64,000 nt of DNA from NCBI GenBank assembly GCA_904066235.2, contig CAJFCV020000002.1:2976001-3040000 (forward strand), written 5' to 3'. The notes under the pieces were generated by a model, which was not told the origin of the DNA, searched no databases, and saw only the letters and a program-made list of their open reading frames with translations. A program made the translations under genes and the position numbers. Shown here piece after piece: positions 45,037 through 55,199 of this stretch (position 1 is its first letter; every line of letters begins with the position of its first letter). Origin of the DNA: Bursaphelenchus xylophilus (Eukaryota > Nematoda > Chromadorea > Rhabditida > Aphelenchoididae).

Positions 45037-46100
45037 AGTCCTTCTTAAAAAGCCGCCAGACTGAAATCAGCGACACGCACTGTGCGAAAACAAAATTTTT
45101 CTTTGCACCGTGCAATAGGCAAGTTGGAAAAACCATAAAATTTTTTTTGCGAATTTTGGATGGAAAGTTTCGTACTTGTTTGCACTGCAAAGAGTAGGGC
45201 TTCCACCAAAAATCAATGTTTTCCACGTGAAACTGGCAAAGATAGAACCAAAAAAGTGTTTTTAGGCTATATCTTTGCCAAAAACCACTTTTTGTGACCG
45301 TTCTCCGCATTTCGCGTACTCTCTCGTTGTAAAACAATGTTGAATGCACCCTTGAAAGTCAGAAAAAAATTGTGATGTGCAAAAGTTTAAAAAAAAATGT
45401 TTTTCTGCATAGTGCAGAAATTTGGTCAGCACTGCGCAAAAAATGAAAAAAATACATAAATTACATCTACACGGCAAAAAAATTGTCGAAAATTCGCAAA
45501 GCGGAAGAGAAAAGAGCCCTCCTTCTGTCCACACCTTTTCATTTTGGTCGGAAAGGAACGTGCTTGCACTTGCTTTTTTTTGGGGGATAAGGTCAAGGTC
45601 TTTGTGACAGTCGGAGACGTAAAAATGACTCGCAAAGCCCATGTGAGCGGATTTGCGAAAAAATTTCTTTTTTTGGAAAGATAAAGGAACGGAATTCCGA
45701 TAACACAATCGCGGTCATTATTGAAAAGCGACTGATACTTGTGCAAAGTTCAAAAAGTTATTTCAAAACGTCTGTACAAGAAATTCCGTTATGACAGGAC
45801 CTGCCCCCATCAGTCTGTCGGGAAAATAATGTGCTCCCTGTCGCATAGAAAATCGCATCGCCGCCGAGAACACGAATAAAGAAACAGATTTTTAGATTCA
45901 AAGTAAAAAAACGGCTGTTTGGCATCTGAAATTTTGCGTCTATTTCAACCGTGGGTAATGTTTCAACGAAAAATCAATTTGCAATGTTTAAAAAAGTCAG
46001 GGTGCGAGTGACAGCTTAAAAAAAGCCTATTGCACGGTGCAAAAACTTTGATTTTTGCACAGTGCAAAAATCACTCCTGCGACTTTGTGAACGGACTAGA
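45037..46100. mobile_element. broken TAGTCCTTC-type MITE and neighbouring repeat pieces
   Basis: The left piece (45037-45120: AGTCCTTCTTAAAAAGCCGC, then CGCACTGTGCG) and right piece (about 45985-46100: CAGGGTGCGAGTGACAGC, then TTGCACGGTGCAAAA and GAACGGACTAGA) match the palindromic MITE. Between them lie a repeat family C tail in reverse (45290-45350) and the left end of a type-a MITE at 45809-45880. Confidence 0.55.
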
Positions 46101-46381
46101 ATAACAAAAAAATATATGGACATTTTCTTCTTTTCGTTGCTTGCAGGTCGTATTACGAATCTTTTCCTACATTATCAACAGGCTCATTCCTTGACCTGCC
46201 CCTTACAAAGTTTGCAGCTTCCTTTGCAAATATTTTCCCTCTAATCCCACCCTCGAGGTCAGAGAACTGAAAAGACCGAGTAATTCGTCTTGGAAAACCT
46301 GTCCATTCAGTGCGCAACAACACAAATCTTTCCTTCTCACCCTACTCTCCAATTTTGCACGCTATTTCCTAAGATTTTCAG

Positions 46382-46506
46382 CAAATAAATTCGAAGTCTT
46401 TGTTAATAACGAAGAGTCCAGTCTTGTCCAAATTCTCGAACGTTTTGTACCAGCCGCAGAGGGAGATGGACGATCAAACACCGGTGACAAATCTAACTGC
46501 CCCGGG
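46382..46506 (+). other. exon-like segment, unidentified
   Basis: A good acceptor (TAAGATTTTCAG) is followed by 125 bp open in two frames and then a GTAAAT donor. One frame reads NKFEVFVNNEESSLVQILER; the other ends REMDDQTPVTNLTAPG. Composition is clearly less AT-rich than the flanks. No partner exon was found. A coding call is not justified. Confidence 0.25.
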
Positions 46507-46599
46507 GTAAATAAATAGTATTTTGAGGGGAATGGGAAAAATTTGGAAAGCTCTCAAGATGCAATTTTTGGCCAAATATTAGTTCGTTTTTTGGCCCAT

Positions 46600-47070
46600 A
46601 ACTGACAAGGAAAGATCAAATCTTGCACACATTTCGGGCATAGGTCATCATAAATTATGGAAAATCGACTATATCCTTGCCAGTTTCGAATTTATAAAAA
46701 TAAATTTTGAAAAAATTATTATTCATTACGTTAAAAATAAGTGCGAAATTTTCCGAGCAAAAAATCGAAAAAATGCCAATTTTTTGCCCAATTTTCACCT
46801 AAAAATCTCGATTGTTACTGCAGAGCGGGGGCTAGAAACCATGCATGTGATTTATAGAAAAGTGACTCAAATTTGTGCCAAGTTTTATCAAATGCAAACA
46901 GAAGAGAACAATTTTGTCACAAAAAATCAAAACTTTCCACGCAAGACAGCCAACGATAGGCTAAAAAGTATTTTTTCCCTGGCCACTCTTTGAATTTCGC
47001 GTCCTCTCTCGGCCATAAAACTTGTTCAATATCTCGGCAAGTGCGACTTAAAACTTTCTGAAATTGATAT
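46600..47070 (+). repeat. copy of dispersed repeat family C
   Basis: Contains GGCAAAGATATGG-like, TTTTTTCCCTGGCCACTCTT, CGCGTCCTCTCGGCC and CAATATCTCGGCAAGTGCGA in the family order. Confidence 0.65.
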
Positions 47071-47359
47071 GTGATCAATCTCTGAAGAGTGTGTAAAATT
47101 TATTCAAAATCCGAACGCCGGGTTTGCGACCCTCCCTTGTCAAAAGAACGTTAATTCCGTTCGACAAACGACGGGCCAACGCTTTTTTCTCCCCGAAAAG
47201 CCGATTTGAAAGCCGATTTGGTTGTGATGAGGGAAGTGGTGGGAGGCTGTCGCTTTATAATTTTACTATTTATTAATAGTAAAGCTCCAAGAAATGTTCT
47301 TTTGCCGTACTATTAGTGTCGATAAAGCTCTTCAAAAACTCCCAATAATAATATATAGG

Positions 47360-47720
47360 GGACTTCAAGTGCGACGCTTAGATTTTGATGAAAATTGGCG
47401 CAAATTTAGAATAATTCTTTGTAAGTCACATGCGAGAGTCCAGCTCGCGCTTTGCAGAAACGGCCGTGATTTTTGGATCGAAAGTTGGCAGAGATGTGGC
47501 CTTTTCTTTTGTAAATTTAGGCACAAAAATGTTCATGGCTATTTTTACAGTCGAGGACAATGTTTTCCCAAAAAATCAATTGTTTCAGAGCAAAATTGGC
47601 AAAGACATGGCTAAAAAGATTTCTCTGGGACCGCTCTCCGCATTCTGCGTGCTCTCTTCGCCTCAAAGATCGTTGAATATCTCGGCTACGCTTACAAAGG
47701 GCGGGTGAAAATTTTCAGGA
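47360..47720 (+). repeat. near-complete copy of dispersed repeat family C
   Basis: Starts CAAGTGCGACGCTTAGATTT, then AAATTTAGAATAATTCTTTG, CCAGCTCGCGCTTTGCAGAA, GGACCGCTCTCCGCATTCTG and AATATCTCGGCTACGCTTAC. It is about 360 bp in the same orientation and order as the copies at 23990. A reverse partial copy follows at about 48110-48330. Confidence 0.8.
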
Positions 47721-48609
47721 GCTAATAATGTATGGCATATGCCCAATGCATGTGCAAAATTTAAAGAAAATCTACGCCCTTCATTACGGTACATGTCTCT
47801 TCTGAAAAAAGAAGGGACAAGTGGACGAACTAAAGGGAATCTATTGGGGGTAACCATGAAAAGAAGGTCTATCTGGGTGGTAGAGACCGTCACAAAAGTC
47901 ACAAGAAAACAAATGAAGCAAAAGTGCGTAAAATATTATATTTAGAAACGGAACTTGTTTTTTTGTTCAGACTTGACTAAAAAGTGATAGCATGATAACA
48001 ACATGGGGTAGTTTATTACGTTTTTTGAAGGGTTTTAAAAACCGTTCTACCCCAAAAAATACTGATCTTACCAAGCAAAACAAAACGTGTCTTCCAAAGT
48101 CAATGGTCTTTGCGACCGAGAGAGTATCGAAAAGTGGAGAGCGGTCAGAGAGAAAAACGTTTTTTTAGCTATATATTTTCCGGTTTTGCGCGGAAAAATT
48201 TGATTTTTTTGTGGAAGCATTATCCTCTACGGTAGAAATAGGCGCAAAATTTCTAAAAACTTTCTTCTTCTTTTTTTCTAAAATCTCGGTCGTTTGTGCA
48301 AAGCGCGAGTCGACCGATGCGAGGTATGGGGCCGGTGGACACCCAAAAAATGGCTGTACGAAATGCCTAGGAGGCTTGACAAAGCTGTTGGATGCTCGCC
48401 GGACGCTCGGACAAGGCTTGGCGGAGACTTGGCGGAGACTGACAATATGAATATTTCCTCTAACTTAGCTGTTAGTAGCGACAATTTTCTTTACCCTGAG
48501 TTGTTATAACATATGAAAGACTAAAATATGCGGCAAAAAATGAAGATCCGTTACTTTTTTTTGATATTATTCATGTGAATGCATGTAAAATACCTCAAAA
48601 TTATTTCTG

Positions 48610-48780
48610 CTAACAAAGCCTTCTCCTAGCCTCCCCATGCTTACAGCGACGAATCAAAGCGATCCATAATATCGTTGATCCGAACTGTAACTGACCCGAA
48701 AAGTCGTAGCGTCGCTCGAAATTGGACACAGCTCTAAAATACAACATACTAACCTCTAACTGAAAACAAATCCCCCTTGC
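48610..48780. repeat. two-copy repeat shared with 56590-56730
   Basis: CCTTCTCCTAGCCT, then AATATCGTTGATCCGAACTG, then CTGACCCGAAAAGTCGTAG here matches CCTTCTCCAAGCCT, then AATATCGTCGACCCGAACGG, then TTGACCCGAAAAGCC at 56618-56712. Spacing is the same within a few bases. The segments may be degraded parts of a transposon or gene; translations of the two do not agree in one frame. Confidence 0.55.
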
Positions 48781-48879
48781 AAATTTGTGAGGAAATTTCA
48801 TCAAAATTCGGGCTTTGAGCACTTCACAAATTAAAAAAACTTTTTTTAACTTTCAAAATCCCCTCTGAAAAACAACATT

Positions 48880-49230
48880 TTTTTCATTTTCAATTCATTT
48901 CCCTAAATTTCTTTCCCTCCCCCGTTCCCCCGGGGCCCAGCACAACGCCTCACGCAAAGATTGAGATCAAGGCAACGGGCAGAGTAGATGAAGAGCGAAG
49001 TGAATACCAAAATGTTCTTTGTGAAAGAAGGATGAACTTTATTTGTGAAAAAGTGCATTGCACCGGCTGGCTCGAAACGAAATAAGTGGGCTCTCACACA
49101 AATAAAAAAAAGAGAGAAATGAGAGAGAAAGAGAGACAGCGTCTGATTCCTTGAGTGAAAGAAACAAGAAAAATAAGGAGAATCTGTCCGGTCACAAAGG
49201 ACATTCGATATAAAAGCGCAACGATCCAAT
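48880..49230. other. GC/GA-rich island, no gene recognised
   Basis: CCCTCCCCCGTTCCCCCGGG on one side and GAGAGAAATGAGAGAGAAAG on the other. It resembles the GA-rich promoter upstream of the CXXC gene. A 108-codon minus-strand frame covers it but has no family features. Confidence 0.3.
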
Positions 49231-49367
49231 GGAACGGGAAATCAAAAAGTAAAAAAAAACGGAAATTTTGGAAAGTCAAAAAAAAAAAAAAAAATACAAT
49301 TTTTTGAAAATTAAAAAAAAAAATCAAAATTTTCATCGAAAATTTTGAAAATTAAACTTATTTGGTG

Positions 49368-49518
49368 TATCAGTCTGTCGGGAAAATAATGTGGATTCGC
49401 CGCGCCTTGGAATCGCCTTTTATTGCGTTGATGATTAGCCACAGCTGGAGATGTTGGACTGCCACGAGGCGAGACATTTTGTTGCGGAAAATTCACATTA
49501 TTTTTACGATAGATTGAA
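49368..49518. mobile_element. type-b MITE
   Basis: TATCAGTCTGTCGGGAAAAT is intact at the left. The right end has decayed (TTATTTTTACGATAGATTGA). GGATTCGCCGCGCCTTGGAA and GCGAGACATTTTGTTGCGGA mark type-b. Confidence 0.85.
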
Positions 49519-49821
49519 ATTTAGAAAATATTTTGTTGACAGAAGGGGTACTAGCTGCGCCATAAAGTCCGTCGAATCTTTTCGGCGGTAGTGCAAAACA
49601 TGGAAGTCAAAAGGAAAAGGGAAACGCACTGTGCAAAATTCCACGGACTTTTTGACGCGACTAGTACGCCAAATGCGATGTCCATACTATCTGTCCGTCG
49701 GCAAAAAAGTAAGGTTCGTTTTGATGTTGAAACGCACAGGCCTTGGCGTATGCCACATAGCAGTGAAAAATGTGTAATTTTTGAAATTTTTTTTCACATT
49801 ATTTTAGCGACAGACTGAGAG

Positions 49822-50016
49822 TCCGTTCGCAACATCGCTGCAGTGATTTTTGGCGTTTGCACTGTTCAAAAACTGTCCGAAGCGAGCGACAAACGAAAAA
49901 AGCCTATTGCACGGTGCAAAAAGCAAGTAATTGCACAGTGCAGGGTGCACTTTTGTTTTCTCACAATGCATGCCGCAAAAAATCACCCCAGCGACCTTGC
50001 GAGTAGATAGACTAGT
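49822..50016. mobile_element. diverged copy of the palindromic MITE carrying TGCACNGTGCA
   Basis: The interior (TTTGCACTGTTCAAAAAC, GCGAGCGACAAACG, TTGCACGGTGCAAAAAGCAA, TTGCACAGTGCAGG) matches 14696-14893 and 38966-39161. Only the terminal ACTAGTA is still recognisable at the right. It abuts another type-a left end at 50017. Confidence 0.7.
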
Positions 50017-50147
50017 ATCAGTCTGTCGGGAAAATAATTTAGAGATTGTTTGTCAGAAAAAGTTTTTGATTCGTCTGTGGCAAGTTCCTGAAAGGCCTTT
50101 GCGCTTCAACGTGAAAGCAAACCCTTTTACGGCAGAATAATATTTTA

Positions 50148-50305
50148 TCAGTGTGCAGGGAAAATAATGCGGACTCATCGCGCCTTGGAATCGCCCATCA
50201 TCGCTTTGCGACGGCTAGCCGCAGCTGGAGATTTTGGAATGTAACGAGGCGAGACATTTTGTTGCGAAAAACTCACATTACTTTCAAGACATACCGAAAT
50301 TAGGA
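50148..50305. mobile_element. type-b MITE
   Basis: ATCAGTGTGCAGGGAAAATA is at the left end. CGTCGCGCC-like, TCGCCCATCATCGCTTTGCG and ACGAGGCGAGACATTTTGTT lie inside. The right end is decayed. It lies about 110 bp after the start of another left end at 50017. Confidence 0.75.
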
Positions 50306-50339
50306 TATGTTTTATTGTTAGATATGTGAGATCCCTATA

Positions 50340-50690
50340 GCTGGTACTTTAAAAACAGCCGAGAAATCTTATGTTGAAAGTTGGAAAAGATTTGATGTTT
50401 TTTTGCGAATCCTTGCACGAAAAAATTATGGCTATTTCTACCGCCGAGTATAATCTTTTCACAAAACATCAAAATTTTTCGCGCAAAGCTGGCAAAGATA
50501 TGGCAAAAAGGGGTTTTCTGTCTGGTCATTCTCTTCATTTGTGTACTCTCTCGGCCATAAACATCGTTGAATATTTTGGCTGTCCCCGCAATGATCGAGC
50601 TAAAATTATTTTTTGAGGTATTGATAAGTGACCTACGCCCACCGCAATACATATCAGTCAGTCGGGAAAATAATGTGGGTTTATGTCTTT
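50340..50690 (+). repeat. repeat family C copy followed by a solitary MITE end
   Basis: CGAAAAAATTATGGCTATTT, GCGCAAAGCTGGCAAAGATA, TGTGTACTCTCTCGGCCATA and TGAATATTTTGGCTGTCCCC follow the family order. A lone left MITE end (ATCAGTCAGTCGGGAAAATA) is at 50653. Confidence 0.7.
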
Positions 50691-50918
50691 CAAAAAATTC
50701 TTCAAAAATTTTGCCAAGTTCCATCAAAATATGAGCGTCGAATTTACAGTAATTCCCTTGCAAATTGAAGCTGAATTTAGTCCAATTCTGTTGGCCTCCC
50801 TTCAAAGACCTCCTTCAAAAACTTCCAAGAACCTGCTGTTCCAAATTTGTCTCAATTCTGGGCAAAACCCACCCAATTTATCCGATAAACCCCTCCACAA
50901 ACAGCAATCAACTTCACT

Positions 50919-51254
50919 TTACAAACAACTCCAAATCAAGTCTCCATTTTCAAGGCCACTCCAAGCAAAAAGGTCCAGGCTACCCTCCCCTTCATTGAGT
51001 TGAGGAGTGGACGCCGACCTCCAAAGAAGGCCATCGCTTTTAACCGAGGTCCTTTCCCATTCTTCTCTGCCCGTCTCTTCGTTGGCGGCGCTCTCTCCGG
51101 CCTTTCTCTTTGATTTGTGTCCTTTTGGAGTGCCAGGTTCAGCATGAGAATGAATGGTTTGGAATGGCAAACACACTGGAAAGAGGAGGGAAACAAGGAC
51201 AGAGAGAGAGAATGTAATGTGGATGACAGAAGGAGTGGGGGAATAATAAATCAC
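50919..51254 (-). CDS. possible small secreted peptide gene, weak
   Basis: An uninterrupted 111-codon frame begins with a stretch like a signal peptide (HITFSLSVLVSLLFPVC) and continues hydrophilic (GTPKGHKSKRKAGE, then SVKSDGLLWRSASTP). It sits in a GC-richer island about 340 bp downstream of the minus-strand receptor gene. The hydrophobic part comes from a GA/TC-rich simple tract, so it may be an artefact. No family resemblance and no introns. Confidence 0.2.
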   Translation of the reverse strand: MIYYSPTPSVIHITFSLSVLVSLLFPVCLPFQTIHSHAEPGTPKGHKSKRKAGESAANEETGREEWERTSVKSDGLLWRSASTPQLNEGEGSLDLFAWSGLENGDLIWSCL

Positions 51255-51595
51255 GAATTGTTTGAGTGAAATTTGAAATCTTAGACATATTTTTAGGCCA
51301 AAAAGTTGGTAAAAACATGTAAGTTTTTTTTTAGAAATGTGGGTTTGAATAGTTTTCCGCCCATTTCTATCGCAAAGAGAGCCGATGACTGGCAGTTTTT
51401 GGCCACAAAAAATACATTGTTAGTTGTCATGATGAAGTGCTCATTATTTTCCCGACAGACTGATAAAAAAGAAAGGATTTTTCCAGGGGTCTAATCTCTT
51501 TCAAACAAAAAAAAAAATCCAATTACAAAAAGAGTAATTTTTTATTACATTTATATACATGTATTACATATAACATGTATTTACATTACTCGTAT

Positions 51596-53522
51596 TCACG
51601 CTGGCAAACTCCTCAACCCTGAATCCGCACGAGCAGTTGTTGTGTTACGTTGCGCCTCTATCCCACTGGCTCTGCTGGTCGCATCAATCCGACTCGTCTC
51701 CCGGATCCCAACCATCGACAGGATCCATCGACGGTACGGCGTCACACACACCAAGCTTCCGCACATGACCAAATTCGAGTGTAAACTCATAGCGGCCAGT
51801 CCAATTTCACAGCCACATACCAAGTGTAGAAGGCCGGAAAAATTGAGGGAGAAGAGGACAATTGGAAGGTGCATTAGGAGCATGGCGATCACGGATTCGA
51901 CGGCGTAATGCCGATAGAAACTCCATTGCAAACGAAAGGTTTTCTGGCTGACGATGGATTGTGTGGACTTGATGGTGCGGAGAATCTGAAATTTGGATTT
52001 ACAAAGGCTAAGATGGCGTGTTTAATCTGTCGGGAAAATAAGGAGCACTGTGTCGGATCGAAAATCGCATTGCTTTTCACTTCAGCGACACGATCAGCGC
52101 AGCATATTTCTATTTACAAAAAATCGGGGTTTTCTCCGCCGAACTGACAAAAATTCAGCTAAAAAAATGGCAAAAAAATACATTTTTGTATTTTTGAGCA
52201 CTTATAGCCAACCAATATTTTGTTTGGCCATACATGAGACGGGGTTTTTGCGAAACCTCAAATCTCGAGATCCTCTTCGACAAAGATCTCTTGCGTTTTT
52301 GTTGTTCTCTTTCGTTTTGCCATTACTTGAATGTAGGGTTGTTAAATTGACGTCAAATTGCCGTAACTTTCGTCATCTTGGTTTACGAGAGAAGTATTTG
52401 AAATGCGACGCTTAGATTTTGATAAAAAATATGACATTTTCTGGAGGTCTGGCATAAAAAGTTTCATCTCTATTTCTACAGCAGAGAGCAATGTTTCAAT
52501 AGAAATTATTTTTTCCGCACAAAAAGCGATTTCCCACCTGTAAATTGCATTTCAGTGCGTGTAGAATCGCGGCCAATCCCATGAACAAGAATCCGCAGAA
52601 CAGCGCCTTCGACGAGGTGGCGCTGCTCATATCAACGAACTGAGCATCCGGATGCATCTGATAGACCCTCATTAGGTCTGGAGAAGTAGCCGGGTCCACC
52701 GAATAAAAATAATACAGCAAATAGACGAGAGTTGTGTTCGTTGCGGCACAAAGAAGATAAAGTAAAAACGTAAAGATGAGCCAATTATTGCCACGTTCCA
52801 AAAACGTGAAAAAATTCTGTTGCTGCTCTCCGATGTAGACGCGAATCTTGTGGCTCTGGTAGGAGAATCCGATGGAGAAGGAGAGACAAAAGTAAGTGAA
52901 GAGGACGGGGATTTGGGAGGTGGCGAACTGAGTGAACTCTCTGTGGCCCTGAATCGGCCCCAGGCTATAACCGCCGTAATAAAAGCTGTAATAAGTTGGC
53001 TGAGCGAAGAACTAAAAAGAAGGAAGTTTTTGGGGAATAAATTTAAAAAATATAGAAAAAAATCTGTAGAAAAGTAAATTGATTTATTGTCAGGCTATCG
53101 GGAAAATAATGTGGATTCGTCGCGCCTCGGAATCTCCCATGATCGCTTTGCGACGGCTAGCCGAGGCCGGGGTTTGATGCACGATTGCGAAGAAACGAGA
53201 CACTTTTCTGCGACAAATCCACATTATTTTCCCGACAGACTGATATCGTCTTTAGTCTTTAACATGTGGCTTTCAAAAATTGTCAGACTCAAACTTGGCT
53301 TTTGAATTCTGTGATGACGAAACTCACCAAAACCACATTCATCAACAATGCGAACGTCGCAGAGACCATCAATAAATCCTTTTCGAAGCGAACCTCCACA
53401 GGGGTTTTGCGGACCACAGCGAAGACCACTAATGGATATAGCAGTAGTGTGATGACAAAATTGACGTCCAAAAAGTAGCTGTAGTATTGTAGAAATTTCG
53501 TAGGACAGTCTTCTATTTCCAT
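51596..53522 (-). CDS. nematode seven-TM serpentine receptor D (srh/sri-like)
   Basis: Three minus-strand exons, 53522-53328, 53011-52538 and 51985-51596, join in frame to about 352 aa. The N-terminus MEIEDCPTKFLQYYSYFLDV leads into TM1 and FAVVRKTP, the pattern of srh/sri receptors. Exon 2 covers TM3 to TM5 with SIGFSYQSHKIRVYIGEQQQ and an extracellular loop. Exon 3 opens with KSTQSIVSQKTFRLQWSFYR, the conserved cytoplasmic box before TM6, and ends after SLHSNLVMCGSLVCVTPYRR, the TM7 plus PYR signature. A Ser/Thr/Arg-rich tail of about 50 residues follows. AATAAA on the minus strand is at 51541-51546. It is unlike receptors A-C in exon structure and sequence, so it is a separate family. Intron 1 holds a type-b MITE; intron 2 a MITE left half and a partial family C repeat. 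Confidence 0.9.
53089..53248. mobile_element. type-b MITE in receptor D intron 1
   Basis: The left end is GGCTATCGGGAAAATAATGT and the right end TTATTTTCCCGACAGACTGA. The interior has GGATTCGTCGCGCCTCGGAA and TTTGCGACGGCTAGCCGAGG. A good example of the subtype. Confidence 0.9.
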
Positions 53523-53831
53523 GGCGTTATTTCATTAGGATAATTCTTGGAAATTAGCATAATTTGTATAAATTTGCATCGCCCAAAACAAGACTACGTA
53601 GAGCCAGTTCCAAATAGCAGCCAACTCAAATACAGTTCAGTAATAAATGACTCCCAATTACACTTCCTTTTAGGTGTTTACGGCGTTAGTGCCCATTGCA
53701 CGCCACTCTAAATGGATTGAATTAAAAATAACTACGAATTTCCGACAAGCAATAAGGAATGACTCCAAAATTACACAAAAGATGTTTTTGAATGAATTTT
53801 GTAGTTGGCCAAAGCATAGAGATCAGAGATA

Positions 53832-55188
53832 TACTCCCGGACATATCTCTCTGACCACCCTTTAGCTGGGCTGTTAATTGAGCTACATGTTCCAAATTTT
53901 AACTGCCCTATCAAGAAGAGGTGCAAAACATTTCGTAAAACGGAATTTTCCATCCTTGCACTTTAAGGGCAGTTTTTTCGACATTTTCAAAAAAAGGGTG
54001 GACAAAATTTTCTGATCACTTGGATAAATTGTTCGCAACTGCCGAAAAATGTTTGCCACGGGGCTAAAACTGCTTATACTGCATAGCACAGACGTACCGC
54101 ATATATTTATGGCAAAAAATCGGGGAGTAGTAACATACGTCACAAGGGGTTGTGCATTCTGCGCATTACGCGATTTTGTTAGTATACCACGGCTCTAGTT
54201 GGGCTAGAAGGATAAAAAACGTACAAGATTATGTAATTGATCACACGTAATCAATTTCCGTCCGTTATACCGAGGGATGTTAAGAATTTCATCAAGCATG
54301 TGCAAAATCATTGCAAAACTAACCAGCCGGCCGGACTTTAGCGGCTTGTAACTTTTCCAGAATTAGCACAAACTGGCTGAAATAAAACATGGCTTAGCCC
54401 TACACAATGAAGAATAAAGTTATATTAGTGCTGACCCGGCCTCATGAAATTTCGGACTGAAATTACGCGATAACGCAAACTTGAGGATTTTTTGGCAAAT
54501 TCTGACCATTTTATAATTACAAAATCGGAATAGTTGCGTTTTTTTGGACTTTTGCGTTAGTGCGCGCACGAAATGCGAAGATAACGGGAGATTGCTATCC
54601 CACGTTCTTCAGTATACACCAAAGAGTACTGTAGGGGATTTCTAGACGGATTTAATAAAAATGCCTGCGGTTATGATCAATTATTCAGAGATGGGCTACT
54701 CCTAGGTGATTTGCTTACGGCGTTAATGGCATATTTCACATTGCTGGGTAGTAAGATCTTGTATCACTACCTCCAATAAGTTCCTTATGACTTTTTCTGA
54801 AACAAAAAAGTCGTCCTTGCCGCATAGGGCGTGATTTTAACGAGAAAAAGAGCGCTGCAAGAATACGAGTTGCTTGAGGGCACACGCCGAATTTGGTGGT
54901 AAAAAGCATACCCATCGTCCTTGTAGGTCCCTTAATAATGTTCGAAGATAACTGAACCATGTCGCTTACTTAAGGAGACTGAGAAAACTTTAATTATTTT
55001 AGGTGATCAGAAAGTTTTGTCCACCAATTTTTGAAAAAACCTGCATAACTCGCCTAAGGACAGAGACACGAAAAACAATTTTATGTGGCACATTCTGTTT
55101 GTCATGACTAGTATACATGCCAAGTTTCAAAGCGATTGCATTATATTGACTTGAGATATGGGTGGTCAGAAATTTATGTCCGGGAGTA
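53832..55188. mobile_element. Tc1-like element with IR/DR ends, no intact transposase
   Basis: TACTCCCGGACATA...CTGACCACCC at the left (53832-53861) is mirrored by GGGTGGTCAGAAATTTATGT and CCGGGAGTA at the right, ending at 55188. Both ends are flanked by TA. A second, inner repeat, GGTGGACAAAATTTTCTGAT (53997) and its reverse complement (about 55002-55025), lies about 160 bp inside each end. This double repeat is the IR/DR arrangement of Tc1-type transposons. The 1.36-kb length fits a Tc1-like element, but no transposase-like frame is recognisable between the ends. It is decayed or non-autonomous. Confidence 0.75.
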
Positions 55189-55199
55189 TACTATCATTG

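Noticed and set aside
46382..46506. Naming the exon-like segment as part of a known gene
   Set aside because: Two frames are open, no partner exon was found and neither peptide resembles a family I know.
48880..49230. 108-codon minus-strand frame in the GA-rich island
   Set aside because: Ser/Phe/Leu-rich translation of a simple GA/TC tract, without homology or splice sites.
54736..54960. Minus-strand frame inside the Tc1-like element as a transposase
   Set aside because: It shows no DDE motif or helix-turn-helix pattern and is only 74 codons long.
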